The position numbers and the translations under genes were made by a program. Shown in pieces: positions 7,633-15,681 of a DNA stretch of 22,573 bases. The notes below the pieces were generated by a model. That model ran no database searches. It was not told where the DNA came from and saw only the letters and a program-made list of their open reading frames with translations. The DNA comes from an uncultured Clostridium sp. (lineage in GTDB: Bacteria > Bacillota > Clostridia > TANB77 > CAG-508). Every line of letters begins with the position of its first letter. The first letter of the stretch is position 1. The DNA is taken from positions 1 to 22,573 of the forward strand of contig USFW01000029.1 in assembly GCA_900553985.1 (NCBI GenBank). Reading direction: 5' to 3'.

Positions 7633-9417
7633 ATGGCAAGATATAGTGATGAAATTATTGATGAAGTAAGACAAAATAATGATATTGTAGATATAATTTC
7701 ACAATATGTTCATTTAAAAAGAAGTGGAAGAAATTATTTTGGATTATGCCCATTTCATAATGAAAAATCACCTTCATTTTCAGTATCACCAGAAAAACAA
7801 ATATTTCACTGTTTTGGTTGTGGAGTAGGAGGAAATGTATTTACATTTTTAACAAAAATTGAAGGTATAAATTTTGTAGAAGCGATACAAATGCTTGCAG
7901 ATAGAGCAAATATACAATTACCAACATTGGAAAATAATCAAAACTCAGCAAGAGAAATACTAAAAGCAAAAGTATATAAAGTAAATGAATTTACAGCAAA
8001 CTACTATCATGAGAACTTATATAAACCACAAGCAAAAGAAGCACAAGAATATATAAAAAAGAGAAAACTAACAAATGATACATTAAAAGCATTTAAAATA
8101 GGTTTTTCAGGAAAATTTGATGAATTATACCAAGAATTAAAAAAACAAGGATTTGAAGAACGAGAAATACTTGAGTCAGGACTGGTAAATAAAAACGAAA
8201 GAGGACAATTTATAGATAGATACAGAAATAGATTAATGTTTCCAATATGTGATGTAAGAGGAAGAGTAATAGCATTTGGAGGAAGGGTATTAGATGATTC
8301 AAAGCCCAAATACATAAACTCACCAGAAAATGTTGTATATAGTAAAGGAAGACATTTATTTGGTTTAAATGTAGCAAAAAAATATGATATAAAGAAAAAG
8401 CTATTAATAGTAGAAGGATACATGGATGTAATATCCTTACATCAAAGAGGAATTCATAATGTAGTAGCATCTTTAGGAACAGCACTAACACAACAACAAG
8501 GATATCTATTAAGAAATAGTACAGAACAAATAATATTAAGTTATGACTCAGACGAAGCAGGTCAAACAGCAAAATTGAGAGCAATGGAAATATTACAAAA
8601 TATGGGGTGTGATATAAGAGTGCTTCAAATGGAAGGAGCAAAAGACCCAGATGAATTTGTAATTAAATATGGAAATGCCAGATTTCAAAATGTGATAGAC
8701 AAAGCAATTTCAGTAATAGAATTTAAAGTAAAAATACTAAGGCAAGAATTGAATTTAGACAGTATAAATGATAAAATCAAATTTTTAAATGAAATAGCAA
8801 AATTAATATCAAAGATAGATAACAATATGGAAAGAGAAATTTATATAGAAAAAATTTCTAAGGAATATGATGTATCAAAAGAAGCTATTTATGCTGAAGT
8901 AAATAAACTTACATATAAAGATACAAAAGATGCAAAAATACTAGAAAAAGCAAAACCAGTAATAAAAAAACATACAAATAATGATAATAATGTATCTGAA
9001 ATAATTAAAAGAAGAGAAAATACTATATTATCAATATTGCTATCAGGAGATTTGAATATATATCAAATTATAAAACAAAATATTCCAGCAGAAGAATTTA
9101 AATATGAAATAGACAACAAAATTGCAAAAAAAGTGTATGAAGAATTCGAAAAAGGAAATAGTAATATAAATGCCATAATAGACAATTTAGAAGAAGAGGA
9201 ACAAAACCATATCACAATGATAATGGCAGAAGATTATGGAATAGAAGATATTGAAAAAGCAATAGATGATATAATACAAAGTTATGAAAAAGAAAAGTTA
9301 AATGATAGAAAATATGAAATATTAGAATTATTAGAAAATGAAGAAAATCAAGAGGAGAAAAAAAAATTAGAAAGAGAACTTAGCGAAATAATTATAAAAC
9401 TTTCAAAAATTAAGTAG
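7633..9417 (+). CDS. dnaG: DNA primase
   Basis: DnaG makes the RNA primers for chromosome replication and works with the replicative helicase. The 594-residue protein has all expected parts. A CHC2 zinc finger has Cys39, His42, Cys60 and Cys63 (LCPFH and HCFGCG). The TOPRIM catalytic core has Glu261 in EGYMD and Asp305/Asp307 in YDSDEAG. The C-terminal part after about residue 430 is a variable helical region likely to bind helicase. The start is ATG 7633 (MARYSDEII) after a GTGAGG-type ribosome site; the upstream in-frame TTG at 7603 would add ten residues that are not typical of the family. It is followed 11 bp later by the sigma factor gene, the conserved macromolecular synthesis arrangement. 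Confidence 0.97.
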   Translation: MARYSDEIIDEVRQNNDIVDIISQYVHLKRSGRNYFGLCPFHNEKSPSFSVSPEKQIFHCFGCGVGGNVFTFLTKIEGINFVEAIQMLADRANIQLPTLENNQNSAREILKAKVYKVNEFTANYYHENLYKPQAKEAQEYIKKRKLTNDTLKAFKIGFSGKFDELYQELKKQGFEEREILESGLVNKNERGQFIDRYRNRLMFPICDVRGRVIAFGGRVLDDSKPKYINSPENVVYSKGRHLFGLNVAKKYDIKKKLLIVEGYMDVISLHQRGIHNVVASLGTALTQQQGYLLRNSTEQIILSYDSDEAGQTAKLRAMEILQNMGCDIRVLQMEGAKDPDEFVIKYGNARFQNVIDKAISVIEFKVKILRQELNLDSINDKIKFLNEIAKLISKIDNNMEREIYIEKISKEYDVSKEAIYAEVNKLTYKDTKDAKILEKAKPVIKKHTNNDNNVSEIIKRRENTILSILLSGDLNIYQIIKQNIPAEEFKYEIDNKIAKKVYEEFEKGNSNINAIIDNLEEEEQNHITMIMAEDYGIEDIEKAIDDIIQSYEKEKLNDRKYEILELLENEENQEEKKKLERELSEIIIKLSKIK

Positions 9418-9428
9418 AGGTGAATTTG

Positions 9429-10631
9429 ATGTCAAATAATAAAGAAGAATTAAAAGGAAATTTAGACGAATTAAATATGAAAAAACTAGAAGAAACTAGA
9501 AAGAAAGTAAAAGAAAAAGCAACAAATAATAAAGATACAGAGGAAAATGAAAAATTAAAACAAGAAAAAGTAAATAATATATTAAGAAAAGCAAAAGAAA
9601 AAGGAAAAATAACATATGGAGACTTAGCTTCAGAGTTAGATGATGCTAATCCAGAGCAAATAGACAAAGTATTTGATGCATTCGAGGAATTAGGGGTAAA
9701 TCTTTTATCAGATGATATGGAAGAAGAACCAGATTTAGAAGATTTAAAAGAAGTTGAAGAATTAAAACTAGATGAAATAACAGATACAAGTTATGAAGGT
9801 ATAAATGTAGATGACCCAGTTAGAATGTATTTAAGAGAAATAGGAAGAATACCATTATTAACATTTGATGAAGAACTAGATTTAGCAAAAAGAATCTTAG
9901 AAGGAGATGAAGATGCAAAACAAAAATTAGCAGAATCAAACCTAAGATTAGTTGTAAGTATTGCTAAAAAATATGTTGGAAGAGGAATGCTATTTTTAGA
10001 CTTAATCCAAGAAGGAAATATGGGACTAATAAAAGCAGTAGAAAAATTTGATTACACAAAAGGATTTAAATTCAGTACTTATGCTACATGGTGGATAAGA
10101 CAAGCAATAACAAGAGCAATAGCAGACCAAGCAAGAACAATAAGAATACCAGTTCATATGGTAGAAACAATAAATAAATTAATAAGAACATCAAGACATC
10201 TATTACAACAATTAGGAAGAGAACCAAGTCCAGAAGAAATAGCACAAGAAATGGAAATTCCAGTTGAAAAAGTAGTAGAAATTCAAAAAATAGCACAAGA
10301 CCCAGTATCTTTAGAAACACCAATAGGAGAAGAAGATGACAGTCATTTAGGAGACTTTATTCAAGATGATGATAGTCCAGCTCCTCAAGACTCAGCAGCA
10401 TACACAATGCTTAGAGAACAATTAGAAGAAGTAATGAACACATTAACACCAAGAGAAGCAAAAGTATTAAAATTAAGATTTGGATTAGAAGATGGAAAAT
10501 CTAGAACACTAGAAGAGGTAGGAAGAGAATTTAAAGTAACAAGAGAAAGAATAAGACAAATAGAAGCAAAGGCATTAAGAAAATTAAGACATCCAAGCAG
10601 AAGCAAAAAATTAAGAGATTATATGGGATAA
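9429..10631 (+). CDS. sigA: RNA polymerase primary sigma factor (sigma-A / RpoD)
   Basis: This 400-residue protein is the housekeeping sigma factor that directs RNA polymerase to TTGACA/TATAAT promoters. It opens with a lysine- and glutamate-rich stretch and a region 1.1 fold (KGKITYGDLASELDD). Region 1.2 starts at DPVRMYLREIG (128). Region 2 contains NLRLVVSIAKKYVGRGMLFL and the -10 reading helix YATWWIRQAITRAIADQ (218-234). Region 3 and the acidic linker follow. Region 4.2 carries the -35 helix TLEEVGREFKVTRERIRQIE (360 onward) and the protein ends with RDYMG. AGAGGTGA precedes ATG 9429; GTG 9420 overlaps that site and is not preferred. It is 11 bp from dnaG and 15 bp from the mscS gene, so the three are probably cotranscribed. 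Confidence 0.97.
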   Translation: MSNNKEELKGNLDELNMKKLEETRKKVKEKATNNKDTEENEKLKQEKVNNILRKAKEKGKITYGDLASELDDANPEQIDKVFDAFEELGVNLLSDDMEEEPDLEDLKEVEELKLDEITDTSYEGINVDDPVRMYLREIGRIPLLTFDEELDLAKRILEGDEDAKQKLAESNLRLVVSIAKKYVGRGMLFLDLIQEGNMGLIKAVEKFDYTKGFKFSTYATWWIRQAITRAIADQARTIRIPVHMVETINKLIRTSRHLLQQLGREPSPEEIAQEMEIPVEKVVEIQKIAQDPVSLETPIGEEDDSHLGDFIQDDDSPAPQDSAAYTMLREQLEEVMNTLTPREAKVLKLRFGLEDGKSRTLEEVGREFKVTRERIRQIEAKALRKLRHPSRSKKLRDYMG

Positions 10632-10646
10632 AATACGGAGGAAAAT

Positions 10647-11711
10647 ATGGAGCAATTAAATAATTTTTTTAGCCAAATTACCTCATTAGAAATAGTAGAT
10701 ATATTAATTGCGGTAGGAATAATCATATTTTTTAGAATTTTTAGTTCAAGCATAGCATATATGATTATTAGAATGTTTAAATTAAAAAGTAAAAAAGCAA
10801 AAGACATAAGAGAAAGTGCTTTTTATAGACCATTACGATTATTCTTCATAATATTAGGAATATATTTAGCAATATTATTCTTAAAGCAACCACTAAATAT
10901 AAATAATGAAGCTATGGAATTTGTTACTAAAATATTTAAAATTATTAGTGTAATTGCATTTGCAAATGGAATTGCTAAGAGCTTTACAATTCATTCAACA
11001 TTAGTAACTAAACTGAAGAAAAATTTTAAAAAGCAATTAGATGATGCCACATTAGAATTTGTATTAAAAGTAGTTAGAGCAATAATATATATAATAGCAG
11101 CTTTTATAGTTTTATCAATATTAGGAATAAACTTAAATGGTCTTATTGCAGGACTAGGAATTAGTGGTTTAATTGTAACACTTGCAGCACAAGACACTGC
11201 TAAAAACTTATTTGGAGGTTTAGTAATATTTATAGATAAACCATTTACAGTAGGTGACTGGATTCAAATGGATAATTTTGAAGGAACAATAGAGGATATT
11301 ACTTTTAGAACTACTAGAATAAGAACATTTGAAAATTCACTTCTAAATGTTCCAAATTCTATTATATCAAATGCTTCAGTTATAAATTGGAGTAAAATGG
11401 AGAAAAGAAGATATAAGACTAACTTAAGAATAGAATTAGGAACTCCAATAGAAAAGTTAAATATCTTGAAAACTAGAGTTGAAAAAATGCTACATGATAG
11501 AGAAAGAATTGACGATGATTCTACTATTGTCAGATTTGATGACATAAATGAAAGTGGAATTAATATGATGATATATACATATACTGATTCAGTTGGGTAT
11601 GATAGCTATTTGGCAGAGGTTGAAGATATTAATTGTAAACTTATGAAAATAATTGAAGAAGAGCATATTAAGTTGGCTTATGAGAATAAGAATGTGTATT
11701 TGAAAAATTAG
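10647..11711 (+). CDS. mscS: Small-conductance mechanosensitive channel, MscS family
   Basis: MscS channels open under membrane tension and release solutes to protect against hypo-osmotic bursting. The 354-residue protein has helices near residues 16-36, 66-86 and 135-155. The pore-lining helix follows, in the segment LNGLIAGLGISGLIVTLAAQ, and then DTAKNLFGGLVIFIDKPFTVGDW, the family signature leading into the beta domain. NVPNSIISNASVINWSK is also typical. The soluble C-terminal vestibule runs to the end. ATG 10647 follows a CGGAGG site. It is 15 bp after sigA, with no terminator between them, so it is likely the third gene of the dnaG-sigA transcript, an unusual partner for a sigma factor. 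Confidence 0.93.
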   Translation: MEQLNNFFSQITSLEIVDILIAVGIIIFFRIFSSSIAYMIIRMFKLKSKKAKDIRESAFYRPLRLFFIILGIYLAILFLKQPLNINNEAMEFVTKIFKIISVIAFANGIAKSFTIHSTLVTKLKKNFKKQLDDATLEFVLKVVRAIIYIIAAFIVLSILGINLNGLIAGLGISGLIVTLAAQDTAKNLFGGLVIFIDKPFTVGDWIQMDNFEGTIEDITFRTTRIRTFENSLLNVPNSIISNASVINWSKMEKRRYKTNLRIELGTPIEKLNILKTRVEKMLHDRERIDDDSTIVRFDDINESGINMMIYTYTDSVGYDSYLAEVEDINCKLMKIIEEEHIKLAYENKNVYLKN

Positions 11712-11724
11712 AGTTAGAAAAAGT

Positions 11725-11753
11725 TTGACAAATTCGAAATAATGTGATAATAT
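11725..11753 (+). promoter_or_regulatory. Promoter of the 11760-11934 RNA locus
   Basis: TTGACA (11725-11730) is a perfect -35 box and TAATAT (11748-11753) lies 17 bases on. It begins 13 bases after the mscS stop codon, with no coding gene for almost 400 bases, so it appears to drive a short RNA. Confidence 0.6.
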
Positions 11754-11803
11754 TTAATTACAAAATAAATGAACATTGAATCGCAGTTTGTTCAATTTAG
11801 TCG

Positions 11804-11834
11804 TCTGTGTACCACGAATACACAGATTTTTTTT
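11804..11834 (+). terminator. First terminator of the RNA locus
   Basis: A perfect 8-bp stem TCTGTGTA/TACACAGA with a seven-base loop is followed directly by eight T. A transcript from the 11725 promoter would end here at about 75 bases unless read through. Confidence 0.8.
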
Positions 11835-11906
11835 CTTTTTCAGCTATGTACTTTTCAGCAAAGTGCAAAATTAAATCGCAGTTATTCAATGTCAGTCCCC
11901 CTTTCC

Positions 11907-11933
11907 GCCCTTCAAAAAGGGCTAACCCTTTTT
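11907..11933 (+). terminator. Second terminator with a competing hairpin
   Basis: AAAAAGGG-ctaa-CCCTTTTT (11914-11933) is a compact terminator that could work on both strands. The overlapping stem GCCCTT-caaa-AAGGGC (11907-11922) shares the AAGGG arm, so the two cannot form together. This is the layout of an attenuator, though no ligand or leader peptide is evident. Confidence 0.65.
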
Positions 11934-12061
11934 AGCGTTAGGTTGGGAATATTTTACAATATATTGAATTTAAAATCAAGCAAATGTTTATAATTTATAG
12001 AAAAAATGTTTTCTTAAATTAAAAAAATTCATTATATATGTAATATTAAATTTTCACAGTA

Positions 12062-12091
12062 TAGACATAAATAATATGTATAATGTATAAT
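12062..12091 (+). promoter_or_regulatory. Promoter of the two-component operon
   Basis: TAGACA (12062-12067) and TATAAT (12086-12091) are 18 bases apart. A second TATAAT at 12079-12084 sits too close for this -35 box. The ribosome site begins 17 bases after the -10 box, so the leader is very short. Confidence 0.5.
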
Positions 12092-12122
12092 ATAGTTGAA
12101 AAAAGAAAAGGAGAGCAATATT

Positions 12123-12800
12123 ATGATTAATAATTGTGTACTAATCGTTGATGACGAACAAAGAATGAGAAAATTAATTAAAGACTTTTTAGTAGCAAAA
12201 GGATTTAGTATTCTAGAAGCAGAAAATGGCGAGAAAGCCTTAAAAGTTTTTGAAGAGAATAAAAATAAAATCAATTTAATTCTATTAGATGTTATGATGC
12301 CTAAACTTGATGGTTGGTCTGTTTTAAGACAAATTAGACAAGAATCTAAAGTTCCAATAATAATGCTAACAGCTAGAGGAGAAGAACAAGATGAGTTATT
12401 TGGGTTTGAATTAGGAGTTGACGAATATATTTCAAAACCTTTTAGTCCCAAGATTTTAGTAGCAAGAGTGGAAGCAATTTTAAAAAGAACAAATCAAGAT
12501 ATCAAAGAAGTGAAAGACTATGGAGGAATAGAAATTGATAGAGAAGGAAGAACTGTAAAAGTTGACGGAAAAATAATAGAATTAAGTTTAAGAGAGTATG
12601 AATTATTATCATACTTAGTTGAAAATGAAAATATTGCTTTATCAAGGGATAAAATTTTAAATAATGTTTGGAATTATGATTACTATGGAGATTCAAGAAC
12701 AATAGACAGTCATATAAAGAAAATTAGACACAAATTAGGAAAAAAAGGAAAATATATTCAAACAATGAGAGGTGTTGGATATAAATTTGAAGTTAAATAA
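12123..12800 (+). CDS. OmpR/VanR-family response regulator
   Basis: A 225-residue DNA-binding response regulator. The receiver domain (1 to about 120) has the acidic pair Asp10/Asp11 (IVDDEQ), phospho-acceptor Asp56 (LLDVMMP), Thr83 (MLTARG) and Lys105 (ISKPF). The winged-helix domain (about 128-225) shows LSLREYELLSYLVEN, ALSRDKILNNVWNYDY, the recognition helix DSRTIDSHIKKIRHKL and the ending IQTMRGVGYKFE, all typical of the OmpR/PhoB class. ATG 12123 lies nine bases after AAGGAG; the TTG at 12096 would include the ribosome site in the protein and is rejected. The partner histidine kinase starts 20 bp downstream and both are surely one operon. The regulated genes cannot be told from sequence; neighbouring surface-protein genes are candidates only. 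Confidence 0.95.
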   Translation: MINNCVLIVDDEQRMRKLIKDFLVAKGFSILEAENGEKALKVFEENKNKINLILLDVMMPKLDGWSVLRQIRQESKVPIIMLTARGEEQDELFGFELGVDEYISKPFSPKILVARVEAILKRTNQDIKEVKDYGGIEIDREGRTVKVDGKIIELSLREYELLSYLVENENIALSRDKILNNVWNYDYYGDSRTIDSHIKKIRHKLGKKGKYIQTMRGVGYKFEVK

Positions 12801-12820
12801 TTCTAAGAGGATGGTAAAAA

Positions 12821-14314
12821 ATGAGCAAGTTAAAAGAGGCACTAAAATCAGTAAAAGTTAAATTATTTTTAATGTTATCATTAATAATTTTATTAATAAT
12901 TTTATTCTTAATATTAGTAAATAATTTTGTATTTGGAGAATTTTATTTATACAGTAAAACTCAATCACTAAAAAGTGTATATGAGGTTATCAATGATTAC
13001 TATAACAGTGGAGCAAATATTGACATAGATTCAGAATTAGAAAAAATAGCAATAAAAAACAATTTTGATATATTAATTAGAAATGACCAAAATATTAATG
13101 TATTCACATCTAACAAAGATTTTTTTTCTACCTTAGGGCAAATGAATGAAATGACAAGTTCAATTAATGCTGGACAAATAATTGAACAAGATGAGAAATA
13201 TAATATTAAAAAAATGAAAGATATAAAAACAGGAATATCATATGAACTTTTATCATCACAACTAGATAACGGATATTTATTATATATTAGAATACCATTA
13301 ACATCTATTGAAGAAAGTGTTAAAATTTCAAACAACTTTTTATACTTAATGGCAGGATTTACTATATTAATATCAGCAGTTATAGTATCATTTGTAACAA
13401 GAAAATTTGCTGACCCTATTTTAGAATTAAATAACATTGCTAAAAAAATGGCTAATTTGGATTTTAGTCACAAATATAGAATAACAGATGCAGATGACGA
13501 GATAAACAACCTTGGAAAAAGTATAAATGTAATGTCAGACAAGCTAGAAAGGACAATAAAACAACTAAGAAGAACAAACATAGAATTAGAAAAAGATATA
13601 GAAGAAAAATCAAAAATAGATGAAATGAGAAAGAGCTTCATATCAGATGTATCACATGAACTAAAAACTCCAATAGCTCTAATTCAAGGATATAGTGAAG
13701 GTTTATTAGAAAATGTAAATACAGACGAAGAAAGCAGAAAATTCTATGCAGAAGTAATACTTGATGAAACAAATAAAATGGATAAATTAGTAAAACAACT
13801 ATTAGAATTAATGACTATAGAATATGGAAAAAGAGAATTTAACGATAATAAATTCAATGTTGTAGAATTAGAGCAACAAGTGATAATAAAATCACAAGTA
13901 ATGCTACAAGAAAAAGAAGCAAAAATGGAATTAGTTTCTCCAGAAGAAATAAATGTAATTGCAGATGACTTTTATATTGAACAAGTAATTAGCAATTATG
14001 TAACAAATGCATTAAAGCATGTAAAAGAAGTAAATGGAGAAAATCATATAAAAATATATAATGAAGTAAATGTAGAGAAAAATAAGGTAAGAATCAAAGT
14101 TTTCAACACAGGTGATAATATTAAAGAAGAAGATTTATCAAGAATTTGGAATAGATTTTTCAAAGCTGATGAATCAAGAAATAGAGATGATGGTGGAACT
14201 GGAATTGGTTTATCATTTGTTAAGGCTATTATGAACAACTATAAAAATGAGTATGGTGTTGTGAATAAAGAAAATGGGGTGGAATTTTATTTTGATTTGG
14301 ATTTGGAGATATAA
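12821..14314 (+). CDS. Membrane sensor histidine kinase (HAMP type)
   Basis: A 497-residue sensor kinase pairing with the regulator just upstream. Helix 1 (about 14-38) and helix 2 (about 172-192) bracket an extracellular sensor of about 130 residues with no recognised domain. A HAMP linker (FADPILELNNIAKKMANLDF onward) leads to the dimerisation helix with phospho-accepting His279 in FISDVSHELKTPIALIQGY. The ATPase domain has the N box NYVTNALKH (near 391), a G1 motif reading NTGDNI in place of the common DxGxGI, the F segment IWNRFFKADESR, and G2 GGTGIGLSFVK (near 457). The first Asp of G1 is replaced by Asn, which might alter ATP binding. RBS AAGAGG is at 12806. A bidirectional terminator follows. 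VanS-like in architecture; the signal is unknown. Confidence 0.93.
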   Translation: MSKLKEALKSVKVKLFLMLSLIILLIILFLILVNNFVFGEFYLYSKTQSLKSVYEVINDYYNSGANIDIDSELEKIAIKNNFDILIRNDQNINVFTSNKDFFSTLGQMNEMTSSINAGQIIEQDEKYNIKKMKDIKTGISYELLSSQLDNGYLLYIRIPLTSIEESVKISNNFLYLMAGFTILISAVIVSFVTRKFADPILELNNIAKKMANLDFSHKYRITDADDEINNLGKSINVMSDKLERTIKQLRRTNIELEKDIEEKSKIDEMRKSFISDVSHELKTPIALIQGYSEGLLENVNTDEESRKFYAEVILDETNKMDKLVKQLLELMTIEYGKREFNDNKFNVVELEQQVIIKSQVMLQEKEAKMELVSPEEINVIADDFYIEQVISNYVTNALKHVKEVNGENHIKIYNEVNVEKNKVRIKVFNTGDNIKEEDLSRIWNRFFKADESRNRDDGGTGIGLSFVKAIMNNYKNEYGVVNKENGVEFYFDLDLEI

Positions 14315-14377
14315 AATTTCACATAAACATAGCCAGTAATAAGTCTGGTTTAGATAAAAATATTTCCTTTTATTTTC

Positions 14378-14423
14378 AAAAAAGATAATATTGAGGTTTA
14401 AACTTTTCAATATTATCTTTTTT
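14378..14423. terminator. Bidirectional terminator between convergent genes
   Basis: A perfect 16-bp inverted repeat (14378-14393 with 14408-14423) begins with six A and ends with six T. It can end the kinase transcript on the plus strand and the pilin-like transcript on the minus strand. Confidence 0.9.
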
Positions 14424-14544
14424 ATGGTGTAAAAAACTTATATTTACATATTATCTTCAATTACTTCTTATACCAATTTCTATTTAAAAATTTTTTATAA
14501 ATATCTAAAAGAGATATTGTAAATACATTACTATAATTTTACTT

Positions 14545-15681
14545 TTAATTTTTTTTCAATTCTATATTTGATTCAGATATAAATCCACTTTCTAAAATTT
14601 TGTTCTTAGTTTCTTCATTTTTCACTAATATTTTTATATTAGTATTGCAACCATAAAACATATTTTTAACAGAAGCATTTATTGTAAAACTAGATAAATC
14701 TACTTCTTCCAAATTATTGCAACCATAAAACATATAATCCATATTTGTAATATGTTCAGTTTGCCAATTACTTAAACATATATATTTAATATTTTTACAA
14801 TTCATAAATAGTTCTTTTAAAGATTTTACATTACTAATATCAATGTTTTTCATACTAATACTTTCTAAATTATAACAACTACTAAGTAAAGAGGATAAAT
14901 TTCTAACATTTTTTGTATCTAAAGAGTCAAGATTCAGTTCTTTCAAACTATTATCATGTTCAAACATTGCAGAAATACTAGTTGTTTGAGAAAAGTCCAT
15001 ATATTCTAATCCTGATATACTTTTTAAATTTGTAAAAGATCTAAAATACCATGTCATTGAAGTATTGGCTTTTATTCTATAATTAGCCCCTATATACCAT
15101 TCATATAAATTATTATTATCTTCATCTGTTATCCATGCAACAACACTTCCATCTTTATTTTCTGAAATATCCCAACTATCTATTGCATCTTTAGATATAT
15201 TTTTATTATTAACTATTTCTATTATTTCAACATCTTTTCTTAGATAAGTGTTACTACCTTCTAGAAAAGAAGAGTTGTCAGTACCTCCTCTAAGTATTAT
15301 AGCATTTTCTATTCCATCTATATATTCTACTGAATTATCTGTAATTAAATATTTTCTTCCATTTTCTAATTCAATTATTTCACCTTTTAATATATTTTCT
15401 TCAGTTTTATTTAATATTTTTTGATTTGTTTCTTTTTCAATTAAAGTGTATTTATCATTATTCGAAGAGTCCATTTTATATGCTATCAAGGCTAATTGGA
15501 TTTGTTCTTGTTCTGTTGAAATTTCTGTTTTTATCTTTGCATCTCTTGATTTTGTTAACAATCCATTTTCTTCAGTCAGGATTGCAATATTTACTCCCGC
15601 TAATATTAACAACACTATTATTGTTATAACTAATGCAATTAAAGTAATACCATTAGTAGAGTTTTTTTTTATATTTCTCAT
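14545..15681 (-). CDS. Pilin-leader surface protein with BspA-type (DUF285) repeats
   Basis: The 378-residue protein starts with a type IV prepilin-like leader, MRNIKKNSTNG followed by ITLIALVITIIVLLILAG. Cleavage would fall after Gly11. The usual Glu at position +5 is replaced by Ala, which is frequent in pilin-like proteins of uncultured Clostridia. A charged helix follows (EENGLLTKSRDAKIKTEIS). From about residue 130 the protein has the DUF285/BspA-like leucine-rich fold, with repeats such as LDTKNVRNLSSLLSSCYNL and TEHITNMDYMFYGCNNLEEV. Such domains are found in surface proteins that bind host or matrix components. The start at 15681 follows GAAGGGA by about nine bases; the upstream in-frame ATG at 15714 lacks a ribosome site. 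No assembly or prepilin peptidase genes are in the window. Display on the cell surface is inferred. Confidence 0.85.
   Translation of the reverse strand: MRNIKKNSTNGITLIALVITIIVLLILAGVNIAILTEENGLLTKSRDAKIKTEISTEQEQIQLALIAYKMDSSNNDKYTLIEKETNQKILNKTEENILKGEIIELENGRKYLITDNSVEYIDGIENAIILRGGTDNSSFLEGSNTYLRKDVEIIEIVNNKNISKDAIDSWDISENKDGSVVAWITDEDNNNLYEWYIGANYRIKANTSMTWYFRSFTNLKSISGLEYMDFSQTTSISAMFEHDNSLKELNLDSLDTKNVRNLSSLLSSCYNLESISMKNIDISNVKSLKELFMNCKNIKYICLSNWQTEHITNMDYMFYGCNNLEEVDLSSFTINASVKNMFYGCNTNIKILVKNEETKNKILESGFISESNIELKKN

Larger units (their letters stand above)
11760..11937 (+). ncRNA. Candidate small structured RNA
   Basis: A promoter ahead and two terminators define an RNA of about 75 or 175 bases. 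Inside are the hairpin TCTGTGTA/TACACAGA with eight T after it (11804-11834) and the hairpin TGTACTTT/AAAGTGCA (near 11847-11867). A long-range match ACATTGAAT/ATTCAATGT (11773-11782 with 11884-11892) could close the fold. Two direct copies of a motif with core AATCGCAGTT lie at 11775-11796 and 11870-11890. The second half is richer in G and C than its surroundings. A 74-codon ORF crosses the area, but it ignores the terminators, has no ribosome site and resembles no protein I know. I cannot match this to 6S RNA, tmRNA or a known riboswitch. Confidence 0.5.
11712..12122. other. Intergenic region holding the RNA locus and the two-component promoter
   Basis: The first 220 bases hold the RNA locus described separately. 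From 11940 to 12060 the sequence is plain AT-rich DNA. The last 60 bases carry the promoter of the response regulator gene. Confidence 0.6.

Noticed and set aside
9420..9428. GTG start for sigA
   Set aside because: It overlaps the ribosome site AGAGGTGA; ATG 9429 has normal spacing.
11769..11993. 74-codon ORF as a protein gene
   Set aside because: It crosses two strong terminators, has no ribosome site and its translation has no protein-like pattern or known motif.
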